A stretch of DNA of 64,000 nt from contig NC_053126.1 of NCBI RefSeq assembly GCF_010015445.1, positions 12,582,669 through 12,646,668 on the forward strand. Direction: 5' to 3'. Below, piece by piece: positions 54,311 through 64,000 of this stretch (position 1 is the first letter of the stretch; the number at the start of each line of letters is the position of its first letter). Origin of the DNA: Perca fluviatilis. Taxonomy: Eukaryota; Chordata; Actinopteri; Perciformes; Percidae. The notes beneath the pieces were generated by a model, which did not search any database, was not told the DNA's origin, and saw only the letters and a list, made by a program, of their open reading frames with translations. The position numbers and the translations under genes were made by a program.

Positions 54311-55492
54311 TACGATGCAATGCGTTGTCTTCCTGATGATTGTGGCATCAGATCCAAAAACATTTATGTGGAGGGCATGAACCACTGGTGCTATTCTGTT
54401 GTTTGATTCTGATGACTTGTTGAATTAAAACCATATATCTTCATCTCTCATATATAGTTTTCCTTTAATGGGTTAAGAACATCCCCCCACCTGTTAAGCT
54501 AGATAAACCACTAAAACCCCTCAGTGCCACAAAGCTGAAAAGTATTTCTCTTAGCTGAGGAAGATACATTGTTTTCATAGGACAGCGATGATTTAAAATA
54601 TGTAATGCTATTTGTAAATGTACAACATATACAACAGTAAATTCACAGCTCAGTATAATTTAATGCACTCAATGTTCAACTATTCATTCATAAACAACCA
54701 CAAAGAGAAGCTCAGAGACATAAACATGCTTAATAATGCAGCTTTAACATTCTCCCTATATAATTAACAAATAATATAATTATATAATTATAATTATAAT
54801 GAATCTATAAACCTACTCAGTTTGTCTGAAGCTTAATGTTCAGCTCCCAGGTCTGATGCAAGAGGACACACTTTATATGCACTTGTGTATGGGTAAAAGC
54901 AGTATAGTAGAATGTGTTTGCATGCAGTATAGTATGTAGCCATTTTTGTTGGCCTGGTATAAGCATAGTGGAAAGCCTGGATTCCTATTCCTACTCTAAG
55001 TGGGATTCTCAACTACCTCTCGACAAAGTTAACTATCCTCTGAACAGCTCAGCCTCTCTCGCACCCATTTAGCTCAGTTACCACTGAGTAGTGATAGAGC
55101 TGTCGCCATTCGTGTCTCCTAATGAAGCCTGACAACTGCAACTACAGGGACCTATAGCCAGATGGCAGAGCACCCAGAAAGTGATGACACTTTCACAGGT
55201 TGAAAGCCCCGTTTGGCCTCTGTGTGAATACAGCAACAAAGGCTTAGCTGCAGCACATGTAAGCCAGAGGCCCACACACATTTACACACAAATATGAATA
55301 TAAAAGCAGGCCTCATATCCTAGTCAGTCTAATTAAATGCTGTGTTTGATGATGAAAGTTGGGTTGTGATGAAAGGCTGTGCAGTGTTCAGTGAATGCAT
55401 CTGAACACAGGATCTCTCCTCTGCTATTAATTAGAGAATGACAGGAAAGGATTAACGGCCAGACACCTGTGTCTACTCTATGTGTGTATGTC
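54311..55492. other. anonymous intronic DNA
   Basis: AT-rich; palindromic TATAATTATAATTATAAT near 54780. No exon. Confidence 0.5.
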
Positions 55493-55615
55493 TGTGGTGG
55501 AAAGTAACTAAATACCTTAGTAACTAAATACAAAGTATTGCACGTAACTCCACTACAATTCAGAGGGAAATATTGTACCCCTACATATATTGTACTGCTA
55601 TAGTTAGTAGTCATC

Positions 55616-55942
55616 TAGTCTATATCCTTTGCGTTCCACTTCCGGGATTGCTCCAGTGCTGCTTTCTTTGTGTTGGAATTTTAAATTCGGTGGATTTATG
55701 AGGACTATTGTTGACTGCTCCTCAGATCTCTGCATGGTAAACTGAGACAGCTAGCTACACTATCTGTCCAATCTGAGTTTTTGCTTGCACGACTATTTTG
55801 CAGCAGCTCTGTGCAGAGTTTAGCACCAACCATGATGATTCTGATTGGTTTAAAGAAATGCCATTAAACCAGAGAGTTTTCCTCCCATCCCTGTGAAGTA
55901 GCCAGATTCTCCCTCAGTGTGCTTTGGAGGAGGGTCTGGCAC
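55616..55942 (+). mobile_element. Insertion with 11-bp target duplication
   Basis: The direct repeat TAGTAGTCATC occurs at 55605-55615 and 55943-55953, bracketing a 327-bp insert. It starts TAGTCTATATCC and CACTTCCGGGATTGCTCC and ends GGAGGAGGGTCTGGCAC. The 5' part matches the minus-strand copy at 5336-5445. The 11-bp duplication is longer than that of hAT or Tc1 and would suit a SINE-like or other mechanism; class unassigned. Confidence 0.78.
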
Positions 55943-55998
55943 TAGTAGTCATCAAATAAAGATTTTACATTACAAAACATATGATAATAATTGTGACC

Positions 55999-56158
55999 CA
56001 TCAAATCTAGTTGGAATCTAGTTGGAGCCCCTTGTGTTCATTTAAAAAAATGAACACAAATTTGTATAGCAGAACTTAGTTTTTCTTCTTTCCTCTCCTC
56101 TAATCATCCTGCCTCAGATTTATCCTGTGACCCATTTTAGGGGGGTTGGGAACCACTG
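55999..56158 (-). repeat. hAT fragment (CCAGTGGTTCCCAACC end)
   Basis: On the minus strand it begins CCAGTGGTTCCCAACC then GGGTCACAGGATAAATCTG, followed by AAGAAGAAAAACTAAGTTCT, a common fish hAT-type terminus. Only this one end is recognisable. Near 56032-56062 a stem TTGTGTTCATTT pairs with AAATGAACACAA. Confidence 0.6.
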
Positions 56159-56401
56159 GACTAATGTAACTGTATATAAAATATTCAAAACTAGCTCCAC
56201 CTCAACCAGCTACAACATTAAAATGCTACTTCAACAATCTATTTCGAATAATCTTTGTCATATAATAATATACACTGACAGGGGCCATTTTTCTGTTTTC
56301 AGTATTTTTACTATTGATAATTTAAGTACATTTTGCAGATAATACTTTTGAATGTAGGACGTTTACTTGTAATGGAGTATTTTTTATTACACTTACAGTA
56401 A

Positions 56402-56790
56402 AGGGGACATATCATGAAAAACGCACCTTTTCATAAATGTTTTTTGGGGTATCTGGAGTGCCTACCAACCCACAAACTGTGAAATAAGACAACCCAGTCC
56501 GAAAACATGGGATTCAACAAGCCATTTGGATTTGGCTGCTTTCCTATGTCACATGCAGGCTCATTAGAATGTACTGCCCATCTAAGTATCACCACCCATA
56601 GCTTGATAACTACTTGCAAGCCAATCAGAGCAGAGTGGAGTTTTCAGGAGGGGGGCTTTAAGAGACAGGCGCTTAAATGGAGCGTTTCAGACATAGGGTG
56701 TATACAGGTATATTCAGAAGAAAAAAAATAATGTTTTTTTTTGTAAACATGTTTTAATAGAAACCCAAAATACAAGTATGAACCAGTAAA
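56402..56790. mobile_element. TTAA-family MITE (AGGGGACATATCATGAAAA end), right end decayed
   Basis: The left end AGGGGACATATCATGAAAA follows GTAA, a changed TTAA. The interior has CAAGCCATTTGGATTTG, CCAATCAGAGCAGAGTGGAG and AAACCCAAAATACAAGTATG, in the order of a known fish MITE. The inverted right terminus expected after AGTATGAACC is missing, and the sequence blurs after about 56790. Confidence 0.65.
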
Positions 56791-57958
56791 GTATAAGTAA
56801 AGGATCTGAGCATCTCTTCCACCAATGGTGTGCATCCTTCCTCTATGACAAGATAGGATAGCTTGATTATAACTGTTGCATAATACTGTGTATTTCAAGC
56901 CATATCTCAGCTAACTGGTACACACACTATCATCACCATAATCAACTCCACATCTCATCATCAGAAATCTTTGTATCCCTTAATCCAGTGAGCTCGCTTG
57001 GAGATTGCTGACATTGCTCTCTGTACCATTTCTCACTAATGAGCTCATACATATCCTGTGTGTCTGCATGTGTATGTGCATGTGTGTGCATATTTGCATG
57101 TATGTGAGTGGCATGTTTGATATCCTAATGCCTTTTGATGTTTAATTCACTAACAAGACTGGAAAGGCGTACAATCAGAGGAGGCACACAACAAATGGCA
57201 CATATACAAGACATGCATGAACTGCCAAGAGAACACACACACACACACACACAAACACACATACAGCATCACGTCATATAACATCTTGGAGCTTAAAAAC
57301 AGGAAATTCGTTTTCTTTTTCTTTTCTTACAGTCTAAATGTGCATTATAATACAGCTAATACTTGTTTAATTCCTCCTTTAACATCAGTTGCCCGTTTGT
57401 ATTTGCTGCCTGATTTAAAGGCTATAAATCTGTCTTGTAGGCTACATAATGAGGTTACAGTGGAAGTCTGAACACGATGGCCCATTACAGTAAACACTGA
57501 CAGGCTGATGCAGATGGATAGAGAGAGAGAGATGTCACCCCACTAATTAAATCAGTAATGCAGTCGGGTGACAAGATCTCATTTTACAGCAACAATTGCG
57601 AAGACAGAGACGAATATAAAGACAACACTCACAGTGTAAAAATGTTAACTGAGAGATAAAAGAGGAGCTAACAATGAGCAGGTCAATGTGCTTTTTTTTA
57701 ATTCTTCCACTTTTTACAATCTTTTTCTGTTATCTTTTTGTTTCCAAGTCTTGCCCTTACATTCATTTAACCTGTTTCTGTTTTTTGCTGTTGATGTATC
57801 TCATGTCAGTTCATCCGCCCTCAGTCCTCTGTCTTCTTTTCTTTTCTACTGAGTCACAGCTTCATTATTGTTTTTATCAGTGTCAGAAGACAGATTAGTT
57901 CCTACCTACAAGTGACACGATTGATCGTGTGAAGCGAATCTCTCCTCTCCGGGACTCA
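56791..57958. other. anonymous intronic DNA
   Basis: A short AC tract at 57234-57252. No exon or RNA gene. Confidence 0.5.
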
Positions 57959-58006
57959 GATGTGTGTGTGTGTTTGTGTGTATGTGTGTGTGTGTGTGTG
58001 TGTGAA

Positions 58007-58033
<27 letters not shown>
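57959..58033. repeat. Compound (GT)n-(GA)n microsatellite
   Basis: GT array 57959-58004 with interruptions, then AG array 58007-58033. Confidence 0.96.
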
Positions 58034-58038
<5 letters not shown>

Positions 58039-58117
58039 GACAAGTAGATGGATTATGGTTTGGCAATCATTTGTCCATTTGACATTAGAAGATTTGAGCT
58101 GATATTATGCTTAGCGT

Positions 58118-58480
58118 TATAACCATGGACGTAGCATCCATGACTTTACCCATTGGTTTGTGGACTTTGAAGCCTTGAGTTTGGCGATACAGACATCGCC
58201 ATCTTGGTTTTTTGAAACCAGATGTGACGATTTTTGTCGAGAGGGTGGAGCTGGGGAGGATGGCGTGGCCAAGCTAGTGTTGTTTATGGTTGCAATGGAG
58301 CTGTGCTAAGCTAAACGCTAAAGGGGGAAAGTTGCAGATTTTCAACCCTTCTGAAGAGAGTCATCCAATGGAGATTTACCGGCAGGTAAACGCGGACCTA
58401 CGGGTACTGTGACCATTCAGACTTTCTCTTGAGGTACCAGCTAACCCTAGCAGTAGCTAGCTAGCTTGGTTAGCATAATG
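58118..58480 (+). repeat. Fish non-autonomous repeat (ACCCATTGGTTTGTGGACT family)
   Basis: ACCATGGACGTAGCATCCAT, ACCCATTGGTTTGTGGACTT, GAGTTTGGCGATACAGAC, GCCATCTTGGTTTTT and TGGAGCTGGGGAGGATGGCG match a familiar fish repeat in order. Ends not defined. Confidence 0.5.
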
Positions 58481-58986
58481 ATGAAGTGAAGAGTTTAAGA
58501 CAAAAACATGATCAACACCCAAAAACAAGTTCACACATTGCTAAGCCTTGTCATAATTGACAGTCAAGTGTAGCAACACCCATAAAGCATCGCCTGCTTT
58601 ATCATCAATTTTAAAATAAATAGGACTATTATTTATAAAATTAACATCATGCTGTATTGAAGAAGACCCGTAGACTTCTAATTACTTTTTTTGCAACAAG
58701 TGAAGCCCCCTCCTGGAAATTCGATAGAACGCAGGTTTAAAGCAGAACTCCGGCCGATTTTTAATCTTGATCACTATAACTATGTTAGTACTGTCAATAG
58801 CAAAAACAAAACGAGCCAAATCGGTCCTAGCAAACTGGAGTTGCTGCAGCTAATGCCCAGAGCTCCCAGTGAGCTAAAACGGCAGTTTTGGGGGCATAAG
58901 ATAAAGAGTGCCTTTGTGCCTCTTAACACAAAATACAATTAAAATGTCTGTGAAACAGGGCCCTTACATGACAACAAGATGCGTTT

Positions 58987-59283
58987 TCAACTCAGACATT
59001 GTTTAAATTCACCTACCCTGTTAGCTGCTAGCTGCCGTCTGGGATGAGTGAGTGTGTTCAGCCCGGCTTCGGTGATAATCAACAAGCAGCAGTTCCGTAT
59101 GTATTTGTAGCATACATATATATCCATTTTGTGTGTGAACGATCTGGCGTTGGTGAGTAGGAGTCTTGGCAGTGGCGATCTATGTGGTAGTTTCCTTAGC
59201 CGTGCTAGCAGGCCCGCCCGGCGGCATACTTGCTTCTGCTTCCTCCCCGCCTTCCTCGCCTGCCGCGGTCGACAACAATCCAA
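58987..59283 (-). pseudogene. LINE endonuclease N-terminal fragment
   Basis: The minus-strand frame gives CRRAGLLARLRKLPHRSPLP, then RLLLTNARSFTHKMD, then NCCLLIITEAGLNTLTHP. The order (basic GxxARL leader, LTNARS, K-D, TETWL-like) is that of the endonuclease start of fish LINEs; here TETWL has become TEAGL. After this the frame loses resemblance. It is a different LINE from the one at 705, because the leader and NARS context differ. Its upstream leader on the minus strand is one arm of the inverted repeat beginning at 59263. Confidence 0.7.
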
Positions 59284-59853
59284 CTAGCGCCCGCTAGTCT
59301 GGTGGGTGTCCTCCGGAGGACAGGTCATGCCTTCGCGGCGAAAAATTTTATTTTATTTCCCCCTCAAAAATAAGTAATTGAGCACTGTAGTGGTTATGAC
59401 CATATCAGTGACTATGTAACTATATGGAAACGGGCCAAATGATGCCTGTGCCTTGTACAGTGTTACAGAAGGCTAGCTGTCTGGTGCTGAAGTCCTGTGG
59501 GAATTCAGTTGTAGCAGGAAAAGGTAAACGGCAGTGTGCAGATCGGAGCGTAATGTGTGAAGAGTGAAGAGCGGAGGTGTTTACAAGGGAACTTGGAAGA
59601 AGCTTGGAGTAACGTAGCTAACTATGGAACTAGAGCTAACCTTCAGTAACACTATTACTGTACAAGCAACAGGCATCATTTGGCCTGTTTCCATGTAGTT
59701 ACATAGTCACTGATATGATCATAACCACTACAGTGCTCAATTACCTATTTTTGAGGGGGAAATAAACTAAAATTTTTCGCCACAAAGGCATGACTTGTCC
59801 TCCGGAGCACATCTACCAGACCAGCGCGCTCATTGGATTGTTGTCAGCCGCGG
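59263..59853. repeat. Large inverted repeat, two head-to-head LINE leader copies
   Basis: Arms 59263-59460 and 59658-59853 are inverted copies with about 90% identity, separated by about 197 bp. Shared blocks include GACAACAATCCAA, CTCCGGAGGACA, TATTTCCCCCTCAAAAATA, AGCACTGTAGTGGTTATGA and GGCCAAATGATGCCTGT. The left arm leads on the minus strand into the endonuclease fragment, so the arm is probably the LINE 5' leader; the right arm is the same leader on the + strand, breaking off near 59856. Confidence 0.82.
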
Positions 59854-59952
59854 GAGGTATCGAACGTACTCACATACGTATAGCGATCAAGATTACATTT
59901 TGGTTGGCCCCACCAAATCTTAGTCCAAGGTTATTTGAAAAGTTGGCAGCTC

Positions 59953-60030
59953 TGCATTGTCATTGTGAGCATGTTAGCATACTGACGTTAGCATTTAGCT
60001 TAAAGCATCACTGTTCGTAAGTACAGCATC
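59953..60030 (-). repeat. Teleost interspersed repeat, copy 4 (fragment)
   Basis: Inverse of the start of copy 1: GCATTGTCATTGTGAGCATG then TTAGCATACTGA and TTAGCATTTAGC. Only the first 70-80 bases are present. Confidence 0.65.
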
Positions 60031-60752
60031 ACTGATCTTACTGGTTTCTGTCACGTCTCCAAAGTCGCAGAAGCAAATGGTGCCGCAATTCAGCCTTTCT
60101 GGCCAATTTATCCTAGTGGCATCTCACGGTATTAGAGCAAAAAAGCATTTTTAGACCACCTGTATAAAAGAGACTTCTGTAAAACTGTTGACAGCACACC
60201 TCCAACTGCAATCAGTTATCACTCTTTGTATCATTAATTTTGAATCCATGAAGGTTTTATATTTGTAAAACCTTTTAAAAATCAATTTTAGAGTGTGTGA
60301 TGTCATCCCACTAATGCACTGGGCTGCACAATGTAGAAGCAAACCTGGAGCTAGAAAATATGTTCTGCTTAAGCGCTCAATGATAAATTTCATGCAAGTG
60401 AGTGGGCATCAACTTTGAGTCAGGTATTCAGTTCTTGTAATACTTCCATTGGTTAGTCACACAGTTTTAAGCCAGTGTGTGTGAAGTGAAGTGAACTTGC
60501 TACTTTCCTAAAAGCAAAACCAATCAGTTCATTCATTTATTTGCATTTATTTAAGTTTCTAAAGATATGGAATAAATACCCAGAGATGTTTTCTTTCTAT
60601 CAGCAAAGCATCACATCCACAACCACAGAAGCCAGCAGGTTTGGCAGGTGAAGCCGTCTGTCCTCCCTCTGTGTAATTGACAGAGTTCATTCAGCGAGGC
60701 ACACTGTGGCTGGCTGACAGCTTTGATGCCACCCACCTGCGCACACCTCCAT
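60031..60752. other. anonymous intronic DNA
   Basis: Nothing recognised. Confidence 0.5.
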
Positions 60753-60894
60753 CCCCTCCACTGTGTGCTTACTCTCTGCTGACTTCCAATCTATCACTGA
60801 ATTTAATTATCACCATAGCAACTGTACAGTTAACTTTATTTCCCCCAAGCCCCTGATCTCTCATACACACATGACTTCATGCATGCATTCATTC

Positions 60895-61755
60895 ATGTAG
60901 TACTTCATAAACTATCAGTAATGTACCATGATTAATAGTATCTCATTCATGACTTAATGCAGGAACAATACGTTAATTAATGCATCAATTAAGGTATTTC
61001 AATCATCATGATTTATTATGTTCATGTCTTCTTCATAGGTAAATCAGTATTTAAAGTAACAGGCTAAAGAAACTGAATTGTGTTGTAATCATGATTAACT
61101 AGACATTTCTTCTTCATAACTTCATCATGTCTGTGGCCCTTCAAATAAAGTGCTGACCTGGTCCATCTTTAACATTGATAAATAAGATATGATTAATGGT
61201 GGTATATGCCTCAATCTTTGTGACCTCTCAAATAAAATAAAAAGGTCCAGACATTTCTTGTTTTCAGATTCTTAGTTAGTAAAGTTAGTAAAAAGTAAAA
61301 TTTATAAATATCCTATTTGGCTGAGCGCTGTTCTCAGGCAACACTTGTTGTTGTGAATAAAGCAACTATAAAAATGCAGCTGCAGTATGCTGTATTTTTT
61401 GTCACTGTAGTGACCTCAGTATCATTTTGCCAACCCACTGCTTTAATTCTTAATATATTTCATTCTATGGCACCATTAATCATATCTTATTTATCAATGT
61501 TAAAGATGGACCAGATCAGCAGTTTTTATGAATGGCCACAAACATGATGAAGTTATGAAGAAGAAATGTTTAACAATGATAACAACAGTTCAATTTCTTT
61601 AAGAATATATGTAAACTGCTGGGACTGGTCAGTTTTTTGGAAGACATGAACATCATTAATAAATCAGAAGTCATGATGATTCAAATACCTTAACTGATCA
61701 TTAACATACTGTTCCTGTCATGATAATTCATGTACCATTATTATAAAGTGTTACC
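60895..61755. mobile_element. Long palindromic fold-back element
   Basis: The left half (about 60960-61195) is the inverse of the right half (about 61470-61735). Paired blocks: TTAAGGTATTTNAATCATCATGA; ATGTTCATGTCTTC; ACATTTCTTCTTCATAACTT with CATCATGT; and ATTAATCATATCTTATTTATCAATGTTAAAGATGG (given by position 61474-61508). Identity is about 80-85%, loop about 270 bp (61200-61470). No coding sequence. Confidence 0.8.
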
Positions 61756-61821
61756 CATCCCTCCATGGTCTTTTCTTCAAGCCAAGCAGCTGAGCTTCAG
61801 CGCTGAGGAAAAGAAAGATTT

Positions 61822-61822
61822 C

Positions 61823-61860
<38 letters not shown>

Positions 61861-61861
61861 G
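61822..61861. repeat. (ATC)n trinucleotide repeat
   Basis: About 12 CATCAT units. Confidence 0.97.
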
Positions 61862-62112
61862 AGGCAGGATGGCTCCACGGTGTTCATTTCTTCATTAGTT
61901 TTCTTCTCCTATGTAGTTCTTTTGCCTTTCATAAACAAGGTGCACACACCAATATCATTAAGCCACATAGTGATTTACTCTCTACTTGTTTTCCTCCCCT
62001 CCACTGTTTGCTTACTCTCCGCTGGCTTTCAATCTATCACTGAATTTAATTATCACCATAGCAACTGTACAGTTGTTCATTTTGTTTCCCCAAGCCCCTG
62101 CTCTCTCTCACA

Positions 62113-62113
62113 C

Positions 62114-62170
<57 letters not shown>
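62113..62170. repeat. (AC)n microsatellite
   Basis: AC repeat of about 58 bp following the second copy of the direct repeat; the first copy at 60870 is followed only by a remnant (ACACAC). Confidence 0.96.
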
Positions 62171-62173
<3 letters not shown>

Positions 62174-62514
62174 ACACAAACATTGTGGCTAATATCCAGT
62201 GTGTGTTTGTTACAGTAATGCATAAATAGTTCCACAGACAGAGCTTCATTGCATAGAATCACTAAATCAATTCAGCTGTTCAGTGTGTATGTTGTTTTTT
62301 CTAAATCTTTAGGGTGAAGATTTGGGATGTTTTGATGTGAATTAGAGACAAATTATAAAGTCACTTCATCTGCTAAGGTAAAAAATCAATTGCTTATTGT
62401 TACCTATAAGTGCAGATGGTAATCGACAATTCTTTCAGTCATTCTTCCCGCAAAAGTGCTAAATATGAAACACATACATAACATAAACATACAGTTTCAT
62501 TGTTTTAAAGGGGT
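62171..62514. other. anonymous intronic DNA
   Basis: Nothing recognised. Confidence 0.5.
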
Positions 62515-62518
62515 GATA

Positions 62519-64000
62519 GAATGCAAAACTGATTTTACCTTGTCATAGTTGAATAATGACAGTTTAGTGGGTAACTAGGACATACATAGAACCTCTAAAT
62601 CCCATTGACACCTCTTTTCTCTGCAAATCTCACTATTTGAAACTGCCTCTGAAAACGGGCGAATCTCAACGAGCCCCATAGTTGACGTCAACTACTGGGG
62701 CTCCTCCTCATTTGGCTCTAGTCTTTCTCTTTGTCATGCCCCAACATTTGCATAGGCTACACAACTGACCTGAGATCAGTTAGTCTTCTGAATCTAGGTC
62801 GTGCAGATCTCAGAAATTGTATACATTGTTCATATGCTATTTTACCATTAAATTCACTTCTGAGACTTTTTTAATACGAGAAATCAACTATGTAGAGGTC
62901 AAATATGGGCCGTTTTACGAAAATTGATGTCTAATTGCAAATTTTGTCCGACTGTGTGTCGGAGTTCAGAGGCTGGTGCTGCCTGTGTAGCTGCCTCGCC
63001 ACCTGGCCTGCCTTCCTTCACAGACCCCGGCCTGCTGTGAGGTAGATGGAGCTCAGTCACGGCTGGCAACCCACAGCACTCCATACCCGCGCAAAGTCAC
63101 CGTTTTGGGCTAATGGACTACGAAACGCCGCTGCTCTGACAGAGCTCCAAGGCCTCCAACTCCCCTCTTCCTGCTAGCTAAATACCCGGTGTATGTGAGT
63201 GAAAGCGCGGTCAGTGAGCTTGTTACGCCAGCATTCTCTTACCACAGGTTCCAGTTACTCTTTTAATGTGTGTAATTATAATGTGTTGAGTTATTTAAAC
63301 AAATGATTGGGGAAATAAACGCCGCTTGTCCGTGAGTCTCATTGATAGAGCCTGCGGCTGGATGGAGCTCTATCAATGAGAGCTAGCTAGCTAGCCTCCT
63401 CTTAGAATTCCTCTGGAATTCACAAAAATTCATTAACTTGAAATCTGACACAGTTGTTAGGTTTATAAGACATTTAGTTAGATGTTGTATACGTGGCATG
63501 ACGAAATTCAAACTGTAAATATACTCGGAATAAGGCGAAAAGGAAGCTAACTATCCGTGATTTGTAGCTAGGATTGAAGGGACAGTCACAGCTAACGAAA
63601 CACCTAGTCTTCACAAATATTAATTAACTTGAAATCGGACACCGTTGTTAGCTTTATAAGACCTTTAGTTAGATTTTGTATAAGTGGCGTGACATGTGTG
63701 TAACATGTGGTAAGAGATTGCTGGTGTAACCACGCTCTCACTCTCACACAACGGGCCCTTTAGCTAGCAGGAAGAGAGGAGTTGAAGGCCCTGGAGCTCT
63801 GTCAGGGCAGCGGGGTTGGTAGTCCCTGCTGTGGGCTGCCAGCCGTGACGGAGCTCCAAGTACCTCATAGCAGGCCGGGGTCTGTGAAGGAAGGCAGGCC
63901 GGGCGGCGAGGCAGCACCGGCGGGCGGCGAGGCAGCACCAGCGGCTGAACTCCGACACACAGTCTTACCAAATTTGCAATTAGCCATCAATTTTCGTAAA
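62519..64000. mobile_element. TTAA-family element with long inverted repeat, cut by window end
   Basis: Preceded by TTAA (62515-62518), it begins AGGGGTGATAGAATGCAAAA. From 62919 to about 63190 the sequence is the inverse of about 63755-64000: paired blocks include TTTACGAAAATTGATG, AATTGCAAATTT, ACTGTGTGTCGGAGTTCAG, GGCCTGCCTTCCTTCACAGA and CTTCCTGCTAGCTAAA. The right arm has an extra GCCGCC-rich repeat (63905-63945). The rest of the right arm, with about 400 bp more expected, lies beyond the edge. The loop holds a 75-bp direct repeat (63428-63502 and 63619-63693) and a hairpin. Confidence 0.85.
63338..63380. repeat. 14-bp perfect hairpin
   Basis: CTCATTGATAGAGC (63338-63351) pairs with GCTCTATCAATGAG (63367-63380), 15-base loop, within the loop region of the terminal element. 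Confidence 0.92.

Larger units (their letters stand above)
55493..56398. mobile_element. hAT-like repeat with TGTGGTGGAAAGTAACTAA end, copy 2
   Basis: Second copy of the family at 23819: left end TGTGGTGGAAAGTAACTAAA (55493), internal AGCTCCACCTCAACCAGCTA (56194) and TACTTGTAATGGAGTATTTT (56366). The right end is cut by the element starting at 56402. Two further elements are inserted inside (55616-55942 and about 55999-56158). The uninterrupted ACAACATTAAAATG at about 56212 is the empty version of the TTAA site used in copy 1. Confidence 0.78.
60753..62112. repeat. Direct repeat of about 118 bp flanking a fold-back element
   Basis: 60753-60870 and 61995-62112 are direct copies: CCCCTCCACTGTNTGCTTAC, CAATCTATCACTGAATTTAA and TTATCACCATAGCAACTGTA in order, ending CAAGCCCCTG. 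About 90% identical. The fold-back element at 60895 lies between them but the repeats are not immediately adjacent to its ends. Confidence 0.82.

Noticed and set aside
63428..63693. CRISPR-like direct repeats
   Set aside because: Only two 75-bp copies with a 116-bp spacer inside a eukaryotic transposon; no array structure and the wrong kind of organism.

Overview
This window reads as vertebrate, specifically teleost fish, genomic DNA. It is AT-rich and intron-like, has very long (AC)n/(GT)n and (TA)n microsatellites, and is packed with transposable-element families typical of percomorph fish: Tc1, hAT-type and TTAA-flanked MITEs, jockey-like LINEs and anonymous teleost repeats. There are no operons or bacterial signals, and none of the long ORFs is an intact host gene.

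The only host coding sequence I can defend is one 83-bp exon at 23171-23253 (+). It has an AG acceptor and a GTAAGT donor and encodes the second half of the C1A zinc finger of a classical protein kinase C. The residues GPDTD at its end point to prkca (PKC alpha). The window is therefore most simply read as an internal piece of a very large prkca gene on the + strand: at least 23 kb of intron 2, exon 3, then at least 40 kb of intron 3. I could not find exon 2 or exon 4.

Layout of the mobile DNA. 522-3948: a decayed LINE (endonuclease plus reverse transcriptase) bracketed by a 53-bp inverted repeat. 5336-5769: two abutting MITE-type repeats. 9486-10127, 15096-15352, 16235-17516 and 18086-19498: non-autonomous DNA elements; the last has clear hAT-type ends and an 8-bp target duplication. 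21311-21524: fold-back MITE with telomere-like GGTTAG repeats. 23819-24879: hAT-like repeat with a TTAA element nested inside. 27742-28490 and 38548-39171: two related TTAA MITEs sharing a block of about 455 bp that is about 99% identical. 31744-34880: an older inverted-repeat element holding a Tc1 transposon (transposase with D-D-38-E spacing) and an hAT MITE. 53301-54140: TTAA MITE carrying a broken RecQ-like helicase fragment. 55493-56780: a four-layer nest. 58987-59853: LINE endonuclease fragment next to a head-to-head inverted leader. 60895-61755: fold-back element. 62519 to the window end: a TTAA element with a long inverted repeat cut off by the window edge.

I see no previously undescribed multi-gene system. 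What is unusual is the depth of transposon nesting, the number of distinct TTAA-flanked families with similar ends, captured or decayed coding fragments inside MITEs, and several large inverted repeats, all inside one apparent prkca intron pair. Stretches described as empty were read for exons, repeats and RNA genes without a supportable hit.
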